Source of the DNA: Janthinobacterium rivuli
GTDB lineage: Bacteria > Pseudomonadota > Gammaproteobacteria > Burkholderiales > Burkholderiaceae_D
Direction: 5' to 3'
Length of the DNA: 64,000 bases
Assembly: GCF_009208735.1 (NCBI RefSeq)
Contig: NZ_WFLJ01000003.1
Span: 124,001-188,000 of the forward strand
Shown in pieces: positions 27,856 through 36,660 of the stretch (position 1 is its first letter; each line of letters opens with the position of its first letter). The position numbers and the translations under genes are program-made. The notes under the pieces are model-generated. The model saw only the letters and a program-made list of their open reading frames with translations, did no database searches and was not told the DNA's origin.

Positions 27856-30027
27856 ATGCATCAATCTGATCAAGATATTCGCAATCGCCTGCTGATTGCC
27901 CGCCTGCCGGCCATGCCGCAGATCCTCATCAAGCTGATCGCCCACCTGCAGGCCGACGATGCCGGCATGCCGGAGCTGGCCGCCCTGATCGCCAAGGATG
28001 CCGGCATGACCAGCAAGATCCTCGGCGTGGCCAACAGCTCGGCCTACCATCGCCAGGGCAAGGTCGTCAGCCTGGAGCAGTCGCTCGTGTCGCTGGGTAC
28101 GGACATGATCAAGACCCTGGTCATCAGCGAATCCGTGTTCCAGACCTTCAACAGCTTTCCCCATTCCGGCAGCACGGATTTGCGCGCCTTCTGGAAAAGC
28201 TCGCTGTCGGCCGCCATGATGGCGCGCGCGCTGGCCAAGGCCATGGCCTATCCGCACGTCGAGGAAGCGTATCTGGCGGGCTTGCTGCACAACGTGGGCC
28301 GCCTGGCCTTGCTGGCCACGGCGCCGAAGGAATACGCGTTCAATTTCACGGCGCGCGACGATGCCGCCCTGTGCGCGGTGGAGCAGCGCACCTTGCAGAT
28401 CACGCATGCCGAAGCGGGCGCCTGGCTGATCGAGCGCTGGCATCTCGATTCCTTCCTGGCCGACAGCGTGCTGTATCACCATGAACCGCTGGCGCGCCTG
28501 GAAGCGAGCCATCCCTTGATTCGCATCGTGCGCCTGGCGCACCTGTTGTGCTGCCACGCCGACGATGCGGACGAGGCCGAGTCCATCACGCAGGCGGCAA
28601 GCCTGTGCGCGCTGGACGTCGAGGTATTGGAAGACCTGGCCGGCAGCGTGGCGCGCCAGGTGGCGCAGACCGCGCAGCACCTGGGCATCGACCTGGCCGG
28701 CGCGGACGATGTCGCCACGCCGCCCGCGTATGCGCCGCCAGCCGTCGATCCGATTCAGCAGCGCCTGTCCGACGAAGTGCGCAACATGGTGCTGGTGTCC
28801 GAAGTGGGGCAGACCTTCGCCCGGCAGCAGGACGAGAGCAGCCTGCTCGAAGCCATCACGCGCTCGGCGCGCATCCTGTTCGATTTCGACACCGCCGTCA
28901 TCCTGCTGCAAAACCCCACCGGCCATGCGCTTGTCGGCGTGGCGGCGGGAGAACATCAGCAGCGCCTGGCCGGCTTCTCGATCCCGCTGGCCAAGGGCGG
29001 CCCGCTGGCCGCCTCGGCGCTGGAGTGCCAGCTGGCGTGCCTGAAACGCGACATGCCGGCGCTGGGCATCGTCGAGGAGCAGCTGTTCCGCATTCTCGGC
29101 ACGGACAGCCTGGTCTGCGTGCCTTTGGCGTCGGGCCAGCGCAGCCTGGGCGTGTTGATTGGCGGCGTGGCGGCGTGGCAGATTCCCGCTTGCCAGAAGC
29201 GCGAGGGTTTCCTGCGCGCCTATGCCAACCAGGCCGCCACGGCGCTGGAAGAGGCCATCAGCGCGCGCGGCCTGGCACGGCGCCAGCTCGATCACGTGGC
29301 CGAGGAATACCGCGCCGCCTCGCGTCGCGTCGTGCATGAAGTGAATAACCCGCTGTCCATCATCAAGAACTACCTGAGCGTGCTCGATCACAAGCTGGAG
29401 AAGCAGGAGGCGGTCACGGGCGAGATGGCTATCCTGAACGAGGAAATCGACCGCGTCGGCCAGTTGATCGGCGGCCTGGCCGATCTGCAGCCGGTGGCGG
29501 CCAGCGGCGTGACCGATTGCGCGCGCGTGGTCGACGATGTGCTGCGCCTGTTCCGCGCCACCGATTTCCTGCCGCCGAAGATCGAGGTTGTCACGCGCAT
29601 GCAGGATGGGCCATGCGAGGTGGAGGCCGATGCCGATATGCTCAAGCAAATCCTGCTCAACCTGCTGAAAAACGCCGTCGAAGCCTTGCCTGATGGCGGG
29701 CGCATCGAAGTGGCGAACCGTGGCCACGTCAACCGCGACCGCCGCCTGTACCTGGAACTGTGCGTCAGCGACAATGGCGCCGGCTTGGCGCCGGAAGTGC
29801 TGGCCAATCTGTTTTCCCCTGTGCGCAGCAGCAAGGAAGGGGCGCATCACGGCCTGGGCTTGTCCATCGTGCATGATCTGGTCACCCGCCTGCATGGCGT
29901 GATCGGCTGCCGCAGCGGCAAGTCCGGCACCTCGTTTGAAATTCTGCTGCCCGTTCCCGTGCCGGCGAGCGCTGCGGCCGCGCTGCCAGCGCCCGGCAAT
30001 ACCGCCTTGTCTTCGTCACGTCCATGA
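27856..30027 (+). CDS. HDOD-GAF-histidine kinase hybrid
   Basis: This cytoplasmic signalling protein of 723 residues has three modules. Residues about 15-210 form an HDOD domain (LPAMPQILIKLIAHL, KDAGMTSKILGVANS, AGLLHNVGRLALL), an HD-like fold in which the catalytic HD pair is not kept. Residues about 310-480 look like a GAF sensor. Residues about 485-705 form a histidine kinase: phosphoacceptor His494 in VHEVNNPLSIIKNYL, N box LLNLLKNAVEALPDGG, and ATP-lid motifs DNGAG and GLGLSIV. It has no transmembrane segments, so the signal is likely intracellular. Its stop overlaps the start of the response-regulator gene by 4 bp. The domain combination is uncommon. Confidence 0.85.
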   Translation: MHQSDQDIRNRLLIARLPAMPQILIKLIAHLQADDAGMPELAALIAKDAGMTSKILGVANSSAYHRQGKVVSLEQSLVSLGTDMIKTLVISESVFQTFNSFPHSGSTDLRAFWKSSLSAAMMARALAKAMAYPHVEEAYLAGLLHNVGRLALLATAPKEYAFNFTARDDAALCAVEQRTLQITHAEAGAWLIERWHLDSFLADSVLYHHEPLARLEASHPLIRIVRLAHLLCCHADDADEAESITQAASLCALDVEVLEDLAGSVARQVAQTAQHLGIDLAGADDVATPPAYAPPAVDPIQQRLSDEVRNMVLVSEVGQTFARQQDESSLLEAITRSARILFDFDTAVILLQNPTGHALVGVAAGEHQQRLAGFSIPLAKGGPLAASALECQLACLKRDMPALGIVEEQLFRILGTDSLVCVPLASGQRSLGVLIGGVAAWQIPACQKREGFLRAYANQAATALEEAISARGLARRQLDHVAEEYRAASRRVVHEVNNPLSIIKNYLSVLDHKLEKQEAVTGEMAILNEEIDRVGQLIGGLADLQPVAASGVTDCARVVDDVLRLFRATDFLPPKIEVVTRMQDGPCEVEADADMLKQILLNLLKNAVEALPDGGRIEVANRGHVNRDRRLYLELCVSDNGAGLAPEVLANLFSPVRSSKEGAHHGLGLSIVHDLVTRLHGVIGCRSGKSGTSFEILLPVPVPASAAAALPAPGNTALSSSRP

Positions 30028-32228
30028 ACTCCTCCGCCATTCCATTTGACCTGGAAAACAGCCCGCGCATCCTGCTGGTCGACGACGAGCCCCGTCTGCT
30101 CGCTTCCCTCCACGAATTGCTGAAGGACCGCGGCTACCAGCTGTACACGGCCACCTGCGGCAGCGAGGCGCTGGCGCAGTTGTCGAAACTGCGCTTCGAC
30201 CTGATCCTGCTGGACTTGCGCCTGCCCGATATGAGCGGCCATGAAATCATGGACCACATCAACCGGCGCGGCATCGAGGGCGACGTGATCGTCATGAGCG
30301 GCGACGTCGGCATCGAGGCGGCCATCGGCGCCCTGAAACGGGGCGCCTACGATTACCTGCGCAAGCCCTACAGCCGCGAGGAGCTGCTCAAGACGGTGGA
30401 GAACGCGCTGCAGAAGCGCAAGCTGGCGCTGGAAAACGAGCGCATCGCGCTGCAGCTGGAAAACTCGGAAAAGATGTACCGCTACCTGGTCGACAGCTCG
30501 CCCGACATCATCTATACGCTGAACCACGAAGGACGCATCACCTTCATCAACGACCGCGTGCACCAATTGCTGGGTTTTAGCCGCGAAGAGCTGATCGGCA
30601 GCCATTATTCGATCCTCGTGCACGACGAGGACCAGGAGCGGGCGCGCTATGCCTTCAATGAGCGCCGCCTCGACGAGCGCGCCTCGCGCAATGTGGAACT
30701 GCGCCTGAAGTGCCACAGCGGCAGCGGCAGCGACCGCACCTTCAACAACACGCTGATGACGATTCCGCTCAACTCTATCGGCGTGCACGGCCACGATCAC
30801 GAAGCGAAAAAGCAGGAATACTTCGGCACCTACGGCGTGGCGCGCGACATCACCGACCGCAAGCGCGCCGAGGAAGTCATCTCTTACCAGGCGTATCACG
30901 ACATCCTGACGGACCTGCCGAACCGCATGCTGTTCAAGGACCGCCTGGGGCTGGCCGTGATCCAGGCGCGGCGCAAGCTGACGGAACTGGCCGTGATGTT
31001 CATTGACCTCGATCGTTTCAAACTGGTCAACGATACCCTGGGCCACGTCAAGGGTGACGAGTTGCTGCAGCAGGTGGCGCTGCGCCTGAAGGATTGCCTG
31101 CGCCGCGGCGATACCCTGGCGCGCCAGGGCGGCGATGAATTTACCATCGTGCTGCCGGAACTGCGCGACCGCCAGGATGCGCGCCTGATCGCCGACAAAT
31201 TTCTCGAATGCCTGCACCAGCCGTTCGACCTCGATGGCAACCAGGTGCATATTTCGGCCTCCATCGGCATCGCCATCTATCCGGGCGACGGCGAGACCAT
31301 CGACGAGCTGCTGCGCCACGCCGACATCGCCATGTACCAGGTCAAGGCGCTGGGCAAGAACGGCCACAGTTTCTATCACGAGTCCATGCTCGATGTGTCG
31401 CACCAGAAGATCGCGCTCGAGCAAAGCCTGCGCAAGGCGCTGGAACTGAACCAGCTGGAGATGTATTACCAGCCGCAGGTGGATGTGATGACGGGCCGCA
31501 TCGTCGGCGCCGAAGGGCTGATGCGCTGGAACCACCCGCAGCGGGGCTTGCTGACGGCCGGCGAATTTTTGCCGTTCGCCGAGGAAAATGGCTTGATGCT
31601 GCCGATCTCGGACTGGATGCTGGGCGCCCTGTGCCGCGACCTGGTGCAGTGGAACTCGGCCGGCGGCGACGCCGTGCGCCTGTCGCTCAATTTGTCGCCG
31701 CAATACCTGGACCGGGGCGACTTTTTCGAAAAGATGCGCGGCGCCCTGACGCGCTATGGCATCGCACCGGAAAAGATCGAAGTGGAGATCACGGAAAACA
31801 TCTGCATCCGCAACCCGCAGTATGCGATCGAGCAGTTGAACAAGCTGTGCCAGCTGGGCGTGTCGGTGGCCATCGACGATTTCGGCACCGGCTATTCCTC
31901 GCTGTCGTACCTGCACCGCTTCCCCATCCATACGATCAAGATCGACCAGTCGTTTGTGAAGGAAATCCACGACGAGCACGGACACTATCCCGTGATCCTG
32001 GCCATCATCTCGATCGCGCGCGGCCTGGGCCTGCACCTGATCGCCGAGGGCGTGGAAACGGAAGGCCAGGCGCGCTATCTGCAGGACAAGGGCTGCACCA
32101 CGATGCAGGGCTACCTGTATCACCGGCCCATTTCGCTGGGCAGCTTCATCGGCGTGCTGCAGGAGCAGAATCGCCTGATCGCCGATGCGGCTCCCGCGCT
32201 GTCGCCAACGCTGGCCATCGAGGCCTGA
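30024..32228 (+). CDS. Response regulator with PAS, GGDEF and EAL domains
   Basis: This 734-residue cyclic-di-GMP enzyme is under phosphorylation control. The receiver occupies residues 15-130, with phosphoacceptor Asp64 in ILLDLRLPD and the KP pair in LRKPYS. A PAS domain spans about 145-290. The GGDEF domain has an intact GGDEF at residues 369-373. The EAL domain keeps the metal-binding residues (ITENI, DDFGTGYSS, KIDQSFV, AEGVET), though its signature reads EGL at 497-499. Both synthesis and breakdown of c-di-GMP are possible; the net activity cannot be read. It is the cognate partner of the overlapping kinase gene, and the Sel1 gene follows 3 bp later. Confidence 0.92.
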   Translation: MNSSAIPFDLENSPRILLVDDEPRLLASLHELLKDRGYQLYTATCGSEALAQLSKLRFDLILLDLRLPDMSGHEIMDHINRRGIEGDVIVMSGDVGIEAAIGALKRGAYDYLRKPYSREELLKTVENALQKRKLALENERIALQLENSEKMYRYLVDSSPDIIYTLNHEGRITFINDRVHQLLGFSREELIGSHYSILVHDEDQERARYAFNERRLDERASRNVELRLKCHSGSGSDRTFNNTLMTIPLNSIGVHGHDHEAKKQEYFGTYGVARDITDRKRAEEVISYQAYHDILTDLPNRMLFKDRLGLAVIQARRKLTELAVMFIDLDRFKLVNDTLGHVKGDELLQQVALRLKDCLRRGDTLARQGGDEFTIVLPELRDRQDARLIADKFLECLHQPFDLDGNQVHISASIGIAIYPGDGETIDELLRHADIAMYQVKALGKNGHSFYHESMLDVSHQKIALEQSLRKALELNQLEMYYQPQVDVMTGRIVGAEGLMRWNHPQRGLLTAGEFLPFAEENGLMLPISDWMLGALCRDLVQWNSAGGDAVRLSLNLSPQYLDRGDFFEKMRGALTRYGIAPEKIEVEITENICIRNPQYAIEQLNKLCQLGVSVAIDDFGTGYSSLSYLHRFPIHTIKIDQSFVKEIHDEHGHYPVILAIISIARGLGLHLIAEGVETEGQARYLQDKGCTTMQGYLYHRPISLGSFIGVLQEQNRLIADAAPALSPTLAIEA

Positions 32229-32231
32229 CCC

Positions 32232-33806
32232 ATGCCGCTTGCCGCTCCCCGCCACACGGCTGTTCATTACACGGCTGATTACCTGCGCCTGAAAGGGCTG
32301 GCCGAGAAGGGCAATGCGAACGCCCAGCACAGTCTGGGTTTCATGTATTTCAATGGACAGGGGATCGAACAAAGCTATGCGCTGGCGCTGCACTGGTATG
32401 GCCTGGCCGCCGCGCAGGGACTCGAACACGCGCAATACAACCTGGGCGTGATGTGCCAGAAAGGGCAGGGCGTGGCGCAGGATTTTGCGCAGGCGGCGCA
32501 CTGGTACCAGCTGGCGGCCGAGCAGGGTTACGCGGCGGCGCAGTACAACCTGGGCTGGCTGTATGCCAAGGGCCAGGGGCTCGCGCAAGATAGCGGGCAA
32601 GCCATGCTGTGGTTCAGCCGCGCGGCGGAACAGGGCGACGCGGGCGCGCAAAACAATCTGGGCATGATGTATGACAATGGCAAGGGCGTGCCGCAGGACT
32701 TCGTGCAAGCCATCGCCTGGTACCGCAAGGCGGCCGAACAGGGTTATGCGCGGGCGCAGTTCAACCTGGGCCTGCGCTACGACAATGGCCAGGGCGTGCG
32801 CGAAGACCGCCAGCAGGCGACGGCCTGGATGCGCAAGGCGGCCGAACAAGGCTATGCGCCGGCCCAGTTCAACCTGGCGCTGCGCTATGAAAATGGCGAC
32901 GTGCTGGCGCAGGACAGCCGGCAGGCTATCAGCTGGTACCGGCGCGCGGCCGAGCAGGGCCACGCCAGTTCGCAGTTCAACCTGGGCCTGATCTACGACA
33001 ATGGCCAGGGCGTGCCCTGCGATAAACAGGCGGCACTCGCGTGGTACGTGAAGGCGGCCGGCCAGGGACACGCGGCGGCCCAGCACAATCTGGGCCTGCA
33101 CCATGAACATGGCGCGCAGGACTATCCCCGGGCGCAGGTGTTCTACCGCCAGGCGGCGGAGCAGGGCTTTCCCGCCGCGCAGTATCAGCTGGGGCTCCTG
33201 CATGAACACGGGCAGGGCATGCCTGCCGATGCGCAGGAAGCCATCTTCTGGTACCGCAAGGCGGCCGACCAGGGGCATGTGCGGGCGCAGTTCGACCTGG
33301 GCCTGCGGTATGAACATGGCCAGGGCGTGCCGCAGGATCTGGCGCTGGCGCTGGAATGGTACCGCCGCGCCGCCGAGCAGGATTACGCGCCGGCGCAATA
33401 CATGCAAGGCGTGCTGCACGACCGCGACGACGGCCCTGCGCCTGACAGCCAGCTGGCCTGCGCCTGTTACTGCCGCGCCGCCGCGCAAGGCCACAGCCTG
33501 GCCCAGTTCGCGCTGGGCCTGCGGCATGACAATGGCCAGGATGTGCCGCAGGACTATGCCGCCGCCTGGGACTGGTATGCGCTGGCCGCGCGCCAGGGTC
33601 ATGCGCGGGCGCAAATGAATCTGGGCTTGATGGCGGCCAGCGGCCAGGGTGGCCCGCTCGATTTGCAGCAGGCGTATATCTGGCTGTCGATGGCCGTGGC
33701 GGCCGGCGTGGCCGGTGCGGAAAAATCCTTGCGCCAGACGGCGGCGCGCATGCGCGAGACGGATCTGGCGCGGGTGCGCGAACAGCTGGCGGCGATAGCA
33801 GGCTGA
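32232..33806 (+). CDS. Sel1-like repeat protein (13 repeats)
   Basis: This protein of 524 residues is built almost entirely from about 13 Sel1-like (TPR-related) helical repeats of 36 residues. The consensus is A-Q-x-N-L-G-x-x-Y-x-N-G-Q-G-V, followed by A-x-x-W-Y-R-K-A-A-E-Q-G. It has no signal peptide or membrane segment, so it is probably a cytoplasmic protein-protein interaction scaffold. It starts 3 bp after the GGDEF-EAL gene, so it belongs to the same operon and may dock or tune the two signalling proteins. The underlying DNA is repetitive with a period of about 108 bp. Confidence 0.88.
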   Translation: MPLAAPRHTAVHYTADYLRLKGLAEKGNANAQHSLGFMYFNGQGIEQSYALALHWYGLAAAQGLEHAQYNLGVMCQKGQGVAQDFAQAAHWYQLAAEQGYAAAQYNLGWLYAKGQGLAQDSGQAMLWFSRAAEQGDAGAQNNLGMMYDNGKGVPQDFVQAIAWYRKAAEQGYARAQFNLGLRYDNGQGVREDRQQATAWMRKAAEQGYAPAQFNLALRYENGDVLAQDSRQAISWYRRAAEQGHASSQFNLGLIYDNGQGVPCDKQAALAWYVKAAGQGHAAAQHNLGLHHEHGAQDYPRAQVFYRQAAEQGFPAAQYQLGLLHEHGQGMPADAQEAIFWYRKAADQGHVRAQFDLGLRYEHGQGVPQDLALALEWYRRAAEQDYAPAQYMQGVLHDRDDGPAPDSQLACACYCRAAAQGHSLAQFALGLRHDNGQDVPQDYAAAWDWYALAARQGHARAQMNLGLMAASGQGGPLDLQQAYIWLSMAVAAGVAGAEKSLRQTAARMRETDLARVREQLAAIAG

Positions 33807-33986
33807 ACCACACCGCCGGCGTTGGCGTGCGCGGATACAACAGCCGGTACTGTATAGTCCTTTCCCTTCGCCATCTGTGGCCCCCTTGTTTCCCCCGGAC
33901 GCAAAAAAATGCTGCGGTATTTGCAGTTTTGATGTGCTAAGGTTCCAGCAGAAGGTGGTCTGTCTATTCTTTAGAAAAGGAAAACT

Positions 33987-34691
33987 ATGCGCCTGAACCC
34001 TTTCCCTGGTCGTCCGGCCGCCATCCTGTGTGCCCTGGCATTGCTGTCGTCCGGCGCAGGCACTGCCGGTCCCCTGGATGCCCTCAGCAACCAGGATGCC
34101 AGCAATGGCTTGAAAGCCGCGCTGGAAGCCGGATCGGCCGCCGCCGTGGCCAAGTTGGGCATCGAAAATGGTTTCCTGAACAATGACAAGGTCAAGATCA
34201 AGCTGCCCGGCATCCTGGAGCAAGCCAAGCCCCTGCTGAAAATGACGGGCCGCGGCCAGCAGCTGGACGACCTGGTGGTGGCGATGAACCGGGCCGCCGA
34301 GTCTGCCGTGCCCATGGCCAAGCCCTTGCTGCTCGACGCGGTCAAATCGATGAGCGTGAGCGACGCGAAAAATATCCTGTCCGGTGGCGACACTTCGGTG
34401 ACGGACTTTTTCCGCCAGAAGACCTCGGCACCCTTGGCCGTCAAATTCCTGCCCATCGTGAAATCCATGACCGACCGTTCCGGCCTGGCCAGCAAGTACA
34501 ACAGCACCATGAGCCAGATCGGCAAGACGGGACTGGTGCCGCAGCAGCAGGCGACGGTGGAAGGCTATGTCACCGACCGCGCGCTTGACGGCCTGTACCT
34601 GATGATCGGCGAGGAAGAGAAAGCCATCCGCAGCAATCCGCTCGCGTATGGCAGCAAGATTATCGGCAAAGTATTTGGCAGTTTGAAGTGA
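33987..34691 (+). CDS. DUF4197-family exported protein
   Basis: This 234-residue protein has a cleavable signal peptide (residues 1-27, ending SGAGTAG) and one DUF4197 domain. Recognisable segments are GLKAALEAGSAAAVAKLG, NGFLNNDKVKIKLP, MNRAAESAVPMAKPLL and SVSDAKNILSGGDTSVTDFFR. The mature protein should be periplasmic and mostly helical. DUF4197 has no established function that I know of. A purine-rich AAAGGAAAA site lies upstream of the ATG. The gene is monocistronic: 180 bp separate it from the Sel1 gene, and a decayed region follows. Confidence 0.85.
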   Translation: MRLNPFPGRPAAILCALALLSSGAGTAGPLDALSNQDASNGLKAALEAGSAAAVAKLGIENGFLNNDKVKIKLPGILEQAKPLLKMTGRGQQLDDLVVAMNRAAESAVPMAKPLLLDAVKSMSVSDAKNILSGGDTSVTDFFRQKTSAPLAVKFLPIVKSMTDRSGLASKYNSTMSQIGKTGLVPQQQATVEGYVTDRALDGLYLMIGEEEKAIRSNPLAYGSKIIGKVFGSLK

Positions 34692-34763
34692 CTGTGCACG
34701 TCGATATCAAATACTTGCGCAGGTGCCAGACGAACGGCATGGTTGAGCGATTCAACGGCCGTA
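34692..34763 (+). pseudogene. IS481-like transposase remnant (fragment 1)
   Basis: Directly after the DUF4197 stop, the plus strand encodes VHVDIKYL followed at once by QTNGMVERFNGRIS. Both are signature blocks of IS481-type integrase-core transposases, but they are normally more than 100 residues apart. This is an internally deleted scrap of the element. Its last 34 bp (34730-34763) recur inverted at 35650-35683. Confidence 0.6.
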
Positions 34764-34765
34764 TC

Positions 34766-35637
34766 TCAGTCTTGGCACAGCTTCAAGGCTTCCTGCCATT
34801 GCGGTAGAGCGCAAAAAGTGTCCATCAAGCGTTGCGACGACAGTAGCGAATTGGTCGGGCGTTGCGCCGGAACCGGGTAGTCTTTGGCCAGGATTGGCCG
34901 CAGTTTGGGCTTGTTAATGATCGATGCATGGGCCATGATTGCTTCGGTAAAACCAAACCATGTCGTCCTGCCCTGCGCCGTCAAATGATACTTTCCTGAA
35001 CGTTCTTCCCACCATGCATGCTGGTCGTTCGTCACCAGGCTTTGCGCAATGATGTGCGCAGTGGTGTCGGCGATGGTACGGCTCCAGGTGGGTGCGCCGA
35101 ATTGATCGGACACAATGCTCAGTTCCTCACGCTCCTTTGCCAGACGAAGCATGGTGAGCAGAAAGTTTTTCCGTGCATGCCGTAAACCCAGCTGGTTCGC
35201 AGGATCAGGTGCGGGATACCGGCCGCCAGAATGGCTTGCTCGCCAGCTAGTTTGCTTCGGCCATACACATTCACGGGACCGGTTGGATCGGTCTCGACAT
35301 AGGCGCCGTCTTTCGACCCATCAAAGACATAATCGGTGCTGTAATGGATCATCGCAGCGCCCAGTTTCTTTGCTTCTTCGGCCATGACGCCTGGTGCTGC
35401 TCCATTGATGCGCATGGCCAGCTCGGGCTCGCTCTCCGCCTTGTCGACAGCGGTGTAGGCGGCCGGGTTGACGATCAGCGTCGGTTTGACGCGGCGGATG
35501 ACGTCGCGCACCTGGTCAAGATCGGCCAAGTCCATCTGGCTGCGGTCTAGCGTGAAGATTTCGCCCAGACCTTGCAAGCTGCGTTCCAGCTCGTAGCCGA
35601 CCTGGCCGGTTTTTCCTGTAATTAAGATACGGCTCAT
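34766..35637 (-). pseudogene. rfbD: dTDP-4-dehydrorhamnose reductase, frameshifted
   Basis: The full-length frame would encode about 290 residues of RfbD (RmlD), the last enzyme of dTDP-L-rhamnose synthesis for surface polysaccharides. The N-terminal part has MSRILITGKTGQVGYELE, the NPAAYTAVDKAE block and the active-site region STDYVFDG...PVNVYGRSKLAGE. After TSWVYGMHGK the frame breaks. The C-terminal part continues in another frame as LLTMLRLAKEREELSIVSDQFGAPTW. The break is in an A-run (T5 on the plus strand at 35167-35171); one more A would restore GKNFLLTML. No other rml genes are nearby. It could be real decay or a sequencing error. Confidence 0.85.
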
Positions 35638-35639
35638 CT

Positions 35640-35880
35640 TTGTCGTGCCTACGGCCATTGAATCGCTCGACCATGCCGTTCGTTTGCGGATGCCGGTGCG
35701 GTGTCCATGGCGACGCAGGCTTGATCGAAGGCGTGCTGGCCACTGGGCTTCCTGCCTATCGTTATACAGCGGTCGTTGAATTGCAAGCCGTTGGCGGTCA
35801 GCTGTTTGATGATCCTGATCGGCGAGGCCCGCTTTGAGCATGCGCAGGAATCCGACGCCGCTTTTATCTGTCATCGTAGA
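35640..35880 (-). pseudogene. IS481-like transposase remnant (fragment 2)
   Basis: The minus strand encodes IRIIKQLTANGLQFNDRC and then GRKPSGQHAFDQACVAMDT. In another frame it continues with HRHPQTNGMVERFNGR. Together these are the middle and DDE-region blocks of an IS481-type transposase with at least one frameshift. The fragment abuts the start of the rfbD pseudogene and is inverted relative to fragments 1 and 3. Confidence 0.65.
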
Positions 35881-35946
35881 TTTGCAGCAACAGCCTACAC
35901 GTGGCGCGGTCTATGGCGTCGCAGCAGCTCGCATAAAGGTCAGTCC

Positions 35947-36234
35947 ATGAGCGCACGCATTCATCCCCAAGCCCGCATAATTCCGAAAATCCGGCAGGAA
36001 ATCAAGGACTCCGGACTGTCCCACCGCGAGGCCGCCAAGGTCTTCAATATCACCCGTGCCACGGCTGCCAAGTGGCTCAAGCGGGACGATGTACAAGACC
36101 GTTCGCACCGGACCCATACGCTGCATACCACGCTGAGCGCGACTCACTGCGCCAGTCGCTCCATCTGCCGCTCGACTACCTTGCTCAACTATGTAAAGCC
36201 TTACAACAACCATATTCACCGGGCCTATTTGTAA
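35947..36234 (+). pseudogene. IS481-like transposase remnant (fragment 3: N-terminus joined to C-terminus)
   Basis: The frame opens with MSARIHPQARIIPKIRQEIK and a helix-turn-helix (SHREAAKVFNITRATAAKWL), then DRSHRTHTLHTTLSA. This is the N-terminus of IS481-type transposases. It then shifts frame (SLRQSLHLPLD in the alternative frame) and runs into LLNYVKPYNNHIHRAYL, which resembles the C-terminus of the same family. The catalytic core is missing, so it is a dead, internally deleted copy. Confidence 0.65.
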
Positions 36235-36533
36235 AGCGCGTTTGTGATCAAACGAGACTGGACAGTTTAAAATGTGATGTGATTATAGAAATTTTGCTTC
36301 CGCTAGTCTGCGTCACAGCGTTCGCAACGACAATAATTTCTCCTCTTTTAGCCACATACTTGGCCATTTACCGTGCCGGCTACCGGCGATGTTGTTCACT
36401 ATCGATAAAAATGCTGACGTGCCGATGCGGCCGAATTGGTCTTTCTGTTAATTGTCGTGAAAATTCCTGATGCATGCGAAAGCGCCGCACAAGTTTGCCA
36501 AGTCCTTGCCATCCCGCGTAAAATGCAGGCTTC
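36235..36533. other. AT-rich non-coding gap
   Basis: About 300 bp between the last transposase fragment and the tRNA gene has markedly lower GC than the surroundings. I see no supported gene, repeat or terminator in it. It probably belongs to the same decayed mobile-element patch. Confidence 0.5.
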
Positions 36534-36607
36534 GCGGGTGTAGCTCAATGGTAGAGCAGAAGCTTCCCAAGCTTACGACGAGGGTTCGATTCCCTTCACC
36601 CGCTCCA
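36534..36607 (+). tRNA. tRNA-Gly (anticodon CCC)
   Basis: The 74-nt sequence folds as a cloverleaf: acceptor GCGGGTG with CACCCGC, D-arm GCTC/GAGC, anticodon loop TTCCCAA giving CCC, T-arm with GGTTCGATTCC, and an encoded CCA end. It closely resembles bacterial tRNA-Gly(CCC). The outermost anticodon-stem pair would be a G-A mismatch. It borders the IS-rich patch on its left and trmB on its right. Confidence 0.93.
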
Positions 36608-36660
36608 TTTTTCGCTGGCGCCAGGCTTGATCCGGCGCGGCCACTTATTTCTCCATTCCC

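Noticed and set aside
32232-33806. DNA repeats of about 108 bp that might suggest a satellite or CRISPR-like array
   Set aside because: The period is that of Sel1 protein repeats. The copies diverge at synonymous positions and there are no spacers.
29847-34223. A 1,458-codon open frame on the minus strand
   Set aside because: It lies antisense to the HDOD, GGDEF-EAL and Sel1 genes. Its composition is the Arg/His/Gln-rich shadow expected opposite high-GC coding DNA, and it has no recognisable domain.
36072-36470. A 132-codon plus-strand frame with a hydrophobic stretch
   Set aside because: Its first part is the frameshifted IS481-like remnant and the rest is AT-rich sequence without a ribosome-binding site or recognisable domain.
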